The notes under the pieces were generated by a model, which was given only the letters and a program-made list of their open reading frames with translations, had not been told where the DNA came from and searched no databases. Both the position numbers and the translations under genes were made by a program. From a virus, in the IMG/VR virus record IMGVR_UViG_3300031999_000056, positions 1 through 43,573 of that record: a stretch of 43,573 nt of DNA; one strand, 5' to 3'. Of the stretch, positions 41,045 through 43,573 are shown piece by piece (positions within the stretch are counted from its first letter, which is position 1; every line of letters begins with the position of its first letter).

Positions 41045-41237
41045 TGTTGAACAGGATATTCTCCGAAGTTATGGACAGTTTGAATTCGCTACAATTATTA
41101 CCAAAAGCCTGATAATAGTCTCGATGGAACAATTCATAACCAGTTGATGGTAAAAATCCTCCTGAATGACTTCCTGAATATGGCTCAGGAACCCAACTAC
41201 ATACTTTAAAGTGCATACATTCTTTACAGGTTTTCAT
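41016..41237 (-). CDS. Small Cys-containing early protein
   Basis: The 73-residue protein has an N-terminal Cys cluster (KTCKECMHFKVCSWVPEPY) and a further Cys (GNNCSEFKLS), a pattern seen in many short phage proteins of unknown role. It overlaps the zinc-ribbon gene by 29 bases. Confidence 0.6.
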   Translation of the reverse strand: MKTCKECMHFKVCSWVPEPYSGSHSGGFLPSTGYELFHRDYYQAFGNNCSEFKLSITSENILFNNDTYHLLQA

Positions 41238-41270
41238 TTCTTCCCCTCCAAGTTTATGTCGCTTTCCACT

Positions 41271-41981
41271 TCATTTCCCCTCCAAGTAGGTGATAATAGA
41301 ATGGGCTAATCTATGTTGCCAATCAGGTCTTGCAGGACAGAAATGTTTATCAAACTCAATAGGTATATGGTGTTCATAAATTATCTTCTCTATCTCCCCC
41401 ACTTCAACCTTGACCAAGCAGTTTTTGAGCTTTAGTATCTCAATGACTATTTCTGCTTTTTCTGGTGGTAATATCTTTTTAATCTCCGCCTCTGTTAAGC
41501 GTGGCAGGTGAGGCTTTCTTTTTAATTTATCAATTTCTTTTTGCTGTTCCAAAATAATCCAGTTACATTTTTCTATGGCTTTATCTAATTCTTCTCCCCG
41601 AAATCCCATCACTACTTTTGAACATATTGAACAACCTCGTAATTCTTCCATTGTTTCGTGGCAATCGTGTTTCTTACTTACTCGCAGGTGAGGATAGAAG
41701 GCGTTGGCACACTTTTGAATTTTCCCATCTCTATCCCAACCCTTTAGCGTTTTCAATGCGTTAACTAAATCAAATAACTCGTTCCTTATTTCCTCTTCGC
41801 TCATCGGCTTGTATATCTCATTGAGTTCCGCTTCGGCTTGCTCTAATAGTTTTGTCATATCCCTTTCTATAATATCCACATCATCTGTGCTACCTGAAAT
41901 TGCTATGCAGTTTGTTTCAAATCTTTCCAACACTTCCATTACTGTCTTATTAGGTTTGTCCGTCATCTTCTTCTCCGCCAT
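41271..41981 (-). CDS. Hypothetical protein with central Cys/His cluster
   Basis: The 236-residue protein has helical N- and C-terminal parts. The centre has HDCHETMEELRGCSICSKVV, a possible zinc site, followed by a coiled coil (EKCNWIILEQQKEIDKLKRK). The C-terminus has a His-rich DWQHRLAHSIITYLEGK. No family is recognised. Confidence 0.6.
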   Translation of the reverse strand: MAEKKMTDKPNKTVMEVLERFETNCIAISGSTDDVDIIERDMTKLLEQAEAELNEIYKPMSEEEIRNELFDLVNALKTLKGWDRDGKIQKCANAFYPHLRVSKKHDCHETMEELRGCSICSKVVMGFRGEELDKAIEKCNWIILEQQKEIDKLKRKPHLPRLTEAEIKKILPPEKAEIVIEILKLKNCLVKVEVGEIEKIIYEHHIPIEFDKHFCPARPDWQHRLAHSIITYLEGK

Positions 41982-42001
41982 AAGTCAGCTCCTATTCTTT
42001 G

Positions 42002-42781
42002 TTAAAATAAATTCTCCATAGTTTGATTTATTCTTCTTTCGGCGATTTCAAAATACTCTGGAGAGATTTCTATGCCGATGAAGTTTCTGTGATTTAACTT
42101 CGCCATTTTCCCTACTGTTCCGCTTCCCATCATTGGGTCTAAAACTAAATCGCCTTCGTTACTCCAAGATAGAATATGGTCATTGGCAAGTTGTGTAGGG
42201 AAAGTTGCTGGATGGTTTAATCTCTCACCACCTGCTCCAGCGACATAATCAAATATATTTCCTTTTATTTTATTATTTTTATAAGTGAGTATCTCGCTTC
42301 TATTATGCCTAATACTATGTCCATCGTATGTCCGGGGTCGCTTAGGGTTATAGGTTTTCCCTGCTAATTTTGTAGGTATTTTTATAGGATTAAATGTTTT
42401 TGGTTTCCCCTTTGATAAAACGAACATATACTCAAATTCTTGCTCATACCGATTGTGTGTTAGTGGAATATAATTTATTTTTCTATAAATCATTGTATCG
42501 TGTAAATTAAACCCGAGTCCCTTGAAATAAAGTGCTTGTCTAAAACTTGTGCCACTTTCACTCCCATTAACAGTTTGGTCTCCTACCACCCAAACAACTA
42601 CCCCCCCTTGTTTTATAATCCGAAATAACTCTTTTGCTATACCCTCAAAATTAAAAGTATATCCTTTATAATCTCGGAGTTTATCATAGGGCGGAGAAGT
42701 AATAACTAAATCCACACTATTGTCCGGTATCGTTTTCATAATCTCCAAGCAGTCGCCTAAAATTAACTTTATTTCACTCAA
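42002..42781 (-). CDS. DNA methyltransferase, beta class, TSPPY type
   Basis: The 259-residue amino-methyltransferase has motif IV TSPPY at residues 28-32 and motif I DPMMGSGTVG near the C-terminus, with GNIFDYVAGAGGERLNHPAT between. TSPPY is commoner in N4-cytosine enzymes, so m4C is favoured but not proved. It is homologous in layout to the enzyme at 2073 and follows the replication gene. It probably protects the phage genome. Confidence 0.9.
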   Translation of the reverse strand: MSEIKLILGDCLEIMKTIPDNSVDLVITSPPYDKLRDYKGYTFNFEGIAKELFRIIKQGGVVVWVVGDQTVNGSESGTSFRQALYFKGLGFNLHDTMIYRKINYIPLTHNRYEQEFEYMFVLSKGKPKTFNPIKIPTKLAGKTYNPKRPRTYDGHSIRHNRSEILTYKNNKIKGNIFDYVAGAGGERLNHPATFPTQLANDHILSWSNEGDLVLDPMMGSGTVGKMAKLNHRNFIGIEISPEYFEIAERRINQTMENLF

Positions 42782-42805
42782 CTCAACTCCTTTTGGTTGT
42801 GGGGG

Positions 42806-43027
42806 CTACTTATCTATATCCTTCAAAACAGATTGTCCAACATTATCTGAACAATTATATTCTATTCCAGACAAAAACCTTTCAGCCCATTCAGAAGCAT
42901 AACCAACTTGGCATTTTATTGCCTCGTCTTGTAAATCGCCCCATCTACGGCTCATATAGACAAGAAATCTTGAGCGAGTCAAACCCTTTAATCCCGCCTT
43001 ATCTGCTACTTCCTCATAAGTTTTCAT
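42806..43027 (-). CDS. Small helical protein of unknown function
   Basis: The 73-residue protein has an AGGAGAGGGAAG ribosome-binding stretch just before ATG 43027. It is helical (TYEEVADKAGLKGLTRSRFL), with an aromatic and charged middle (YMSRRWGDLQDEAIKCQVGY). It is perhaps a small regulator; no family is recognised. Confidence 0.6.
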   Translation of the reverse strand: MKTYEEVADKAGLKGLTRSRFLVYMSRRWGDLQDEAIKCQVGYASEWAERFLSGIEYNCSDNVGQSVLKDIDK

Positions 43028-43187
43028 CTTCCCTCTCCTTTGTTACCCTGCGAGGCTTTGGCAGCCATCATATTCCATAAAGACTGAAGTCGCCTATGTG
43101 GATACCATAAGCGTCTATTTATTCACAAAGCCACACAGGGGTTATGCCTTTTTTCTGCAAGAGCAGATTTATTCCCAACACCAACAT
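43024..43187 (-). pseudogene. Possible small gene split by a frameshift
   Basis: From ATG 43187, inside the end of the replication gene, one frame reads LGINLLLQKKGITPVWLCE and stops at 43119. A -1 shift there would continue RRLWYPHRRLQSLWNMM and end at 43024, overlapping the next start. Both halves look protein-like, so this may be one short gene with a frame lesion or a sequence error. With no frameshift only very short peptides are possible. Confidence 0.3.
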
Positions 43188-43573
43188 TTAGCCTTATCCG
43201 GCAAATATCCACTACCACCGCAAGCTGTGCAGGTTTTGCGCGGCTTAGGATCATTCTTTTTTTGAGTTTCTAAGGGTTTATCTATCTTATTAAGCCAATT
43301 AACTACAAAGCGGCGCGTCTTTTGGCGGCCGGGGTGGGTAGATAGCCAAGTATCCATTTTGCCCAACTCTTGTTCTATGTTGATATGTTTATAAACAGGG
43401 TTTGTTTTTAGGGTTTTTAAAAAATCTTCATCAGAGAGTTTGCCGCCAGGCACTTCCTTCCCTTCCTTTCCTATCTTATCCTTTCCTATCTTATCCTTTC
43501 CTATCTTATCCTTTCCTATCTTATCCTTTCCTAACAGTAATGTTATTTCTTGAGATATAACATTCTCTAACAA
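43169..43573 (-). CDS. Replication initiator-like protein (C-terminal part, wraps to 1-832)
   Basis: This is the other end of the junction-spanning gene. Within this copy the frame is open from the window edge. It shows four KDKIG units, then a segment (LSDEDFLKTLKTNPVYKHI through FVVNWLNKI) typical of the C-terminal region of phage replication proteins. It ends in a Cys-rich tail, CTACGGSGY...CWCWE, that looks like a small zinc-binding knuckle. The stop is TAA at 43169. The apparent TTG at 43573 is only the window edge; the true start is the ATG at 832. Confidence 0.75.
   Translation of the reverse strand: MLENVISQEITLLLGKDKIGKDKIGKDKIGKDKIGKEGKEVPGGKLSDEDFLKTLKTNPVYKHINIEQELGKMDTWLSTHPGRQKTRRFVVNWLNKIDKPLETQKKNDPKPRKTCTACGGSGYLPDKAKCWCWE
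43450..43573. repeat. Terminal direct repeat, right copy (4 tandem units)
   Basis: This is the second copy of the end repeat. It equals positions 1-139 minus one 15-bp unit. The single-unit difference keeps the reading frame, because 15 bp encode five residues. Confidence 0.95.
43471..43530. repeat. 15-bp tandem repeat, four copies
   Basis: This is the counterpart of the array at 22-96, with four units instead of five. The copy-number difference between two reads of the same locus suggests length variation in the population or an assembly choice at the repeat. Confidence 0.95.

Overview
The window is a near-complete to complete genome of a tailed bacteriophage (Caudoviricetes) of podovirus-like make-up, with about 75 protein genes, all read on the minus strand. 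Its two ends carry the same sequence (1-139 and 43450-43573, differing by one 15-bp tandem unit), and one gene, a replication protein, runs across the junction in frame. The molecule is therefore circular, circularly permuted or terminally redundant. The virion genes are an N4-gp56-type major capsid protein, a P22-type portal, a large terminase, a tail-collar fibre and a 1374-residue internal virion protein. I see no integrase, repressor, DNA polymerase, RNA polymerase or tRNA, which fits a virulent phage that uses host polymerases. The host cannot be named from the sequence.

Layout, in the direction of transcription (high to low coordinates). Late block: a sigma70-like promoter at 39209-39238, then small terminase, large terminase, portal, scaffold-like protein, capsid and two structural proteins (39.1-33.0 kb); a Ser/Cys-rich structural protein (32.0-33.0 kb); a sugar cassette (31.7-22.7 kb: dTDP-glucose dehydratase-like enzyme, DegT aminotransferase, a GT9-methyltransferase-GT4 fusion, several methyltransferases and two GT-A-like proteins); fibre-like proteins and a second Ser/Cys-rich protein (22.7-19.1 kb); tail proteins and small membrane proteins (18.6-15.4 kb); internal virion proteins (15.2-9.3 kb); and a metallophosphoesterase with two small genes (9.3-8.1 kb).

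Early block: regulatory DNA at 7994-8051 and strong promoters at 7475-7502 and 7065-7093, then small genes, a VRR-NUC nuclease, an RlpA-like secreted protein, an ERF annealing protein, a YqaJ exonuclease, SSB, HNH elements, a beta-class DNA methyltransferase, a broken cytosine methyltransferase, the replication protein across the junction, another DNA methyltransferase, and a run of small Cys-rich genes ending at a strong terminator (39442-39479).

How it may work together: ERF, YqaJ exonuclease and SSB form a recombination module. The initiator-like protein carries an apparent NucS-like nuclease domain. DNA methyltransferases without a partner endonuclease probably protect the phage DNA. The sugar cassette lies between two Ser/Cys-rich virion-region proteins, which suggests that the phage glycosylates its own virion. 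Three promoters are each followed within about 70-135 nt by a same-strand terminator-like hairpin; two of these leaders have interleaved stems, which suggests attenuation, antitermination or stand-alone small RNAs.
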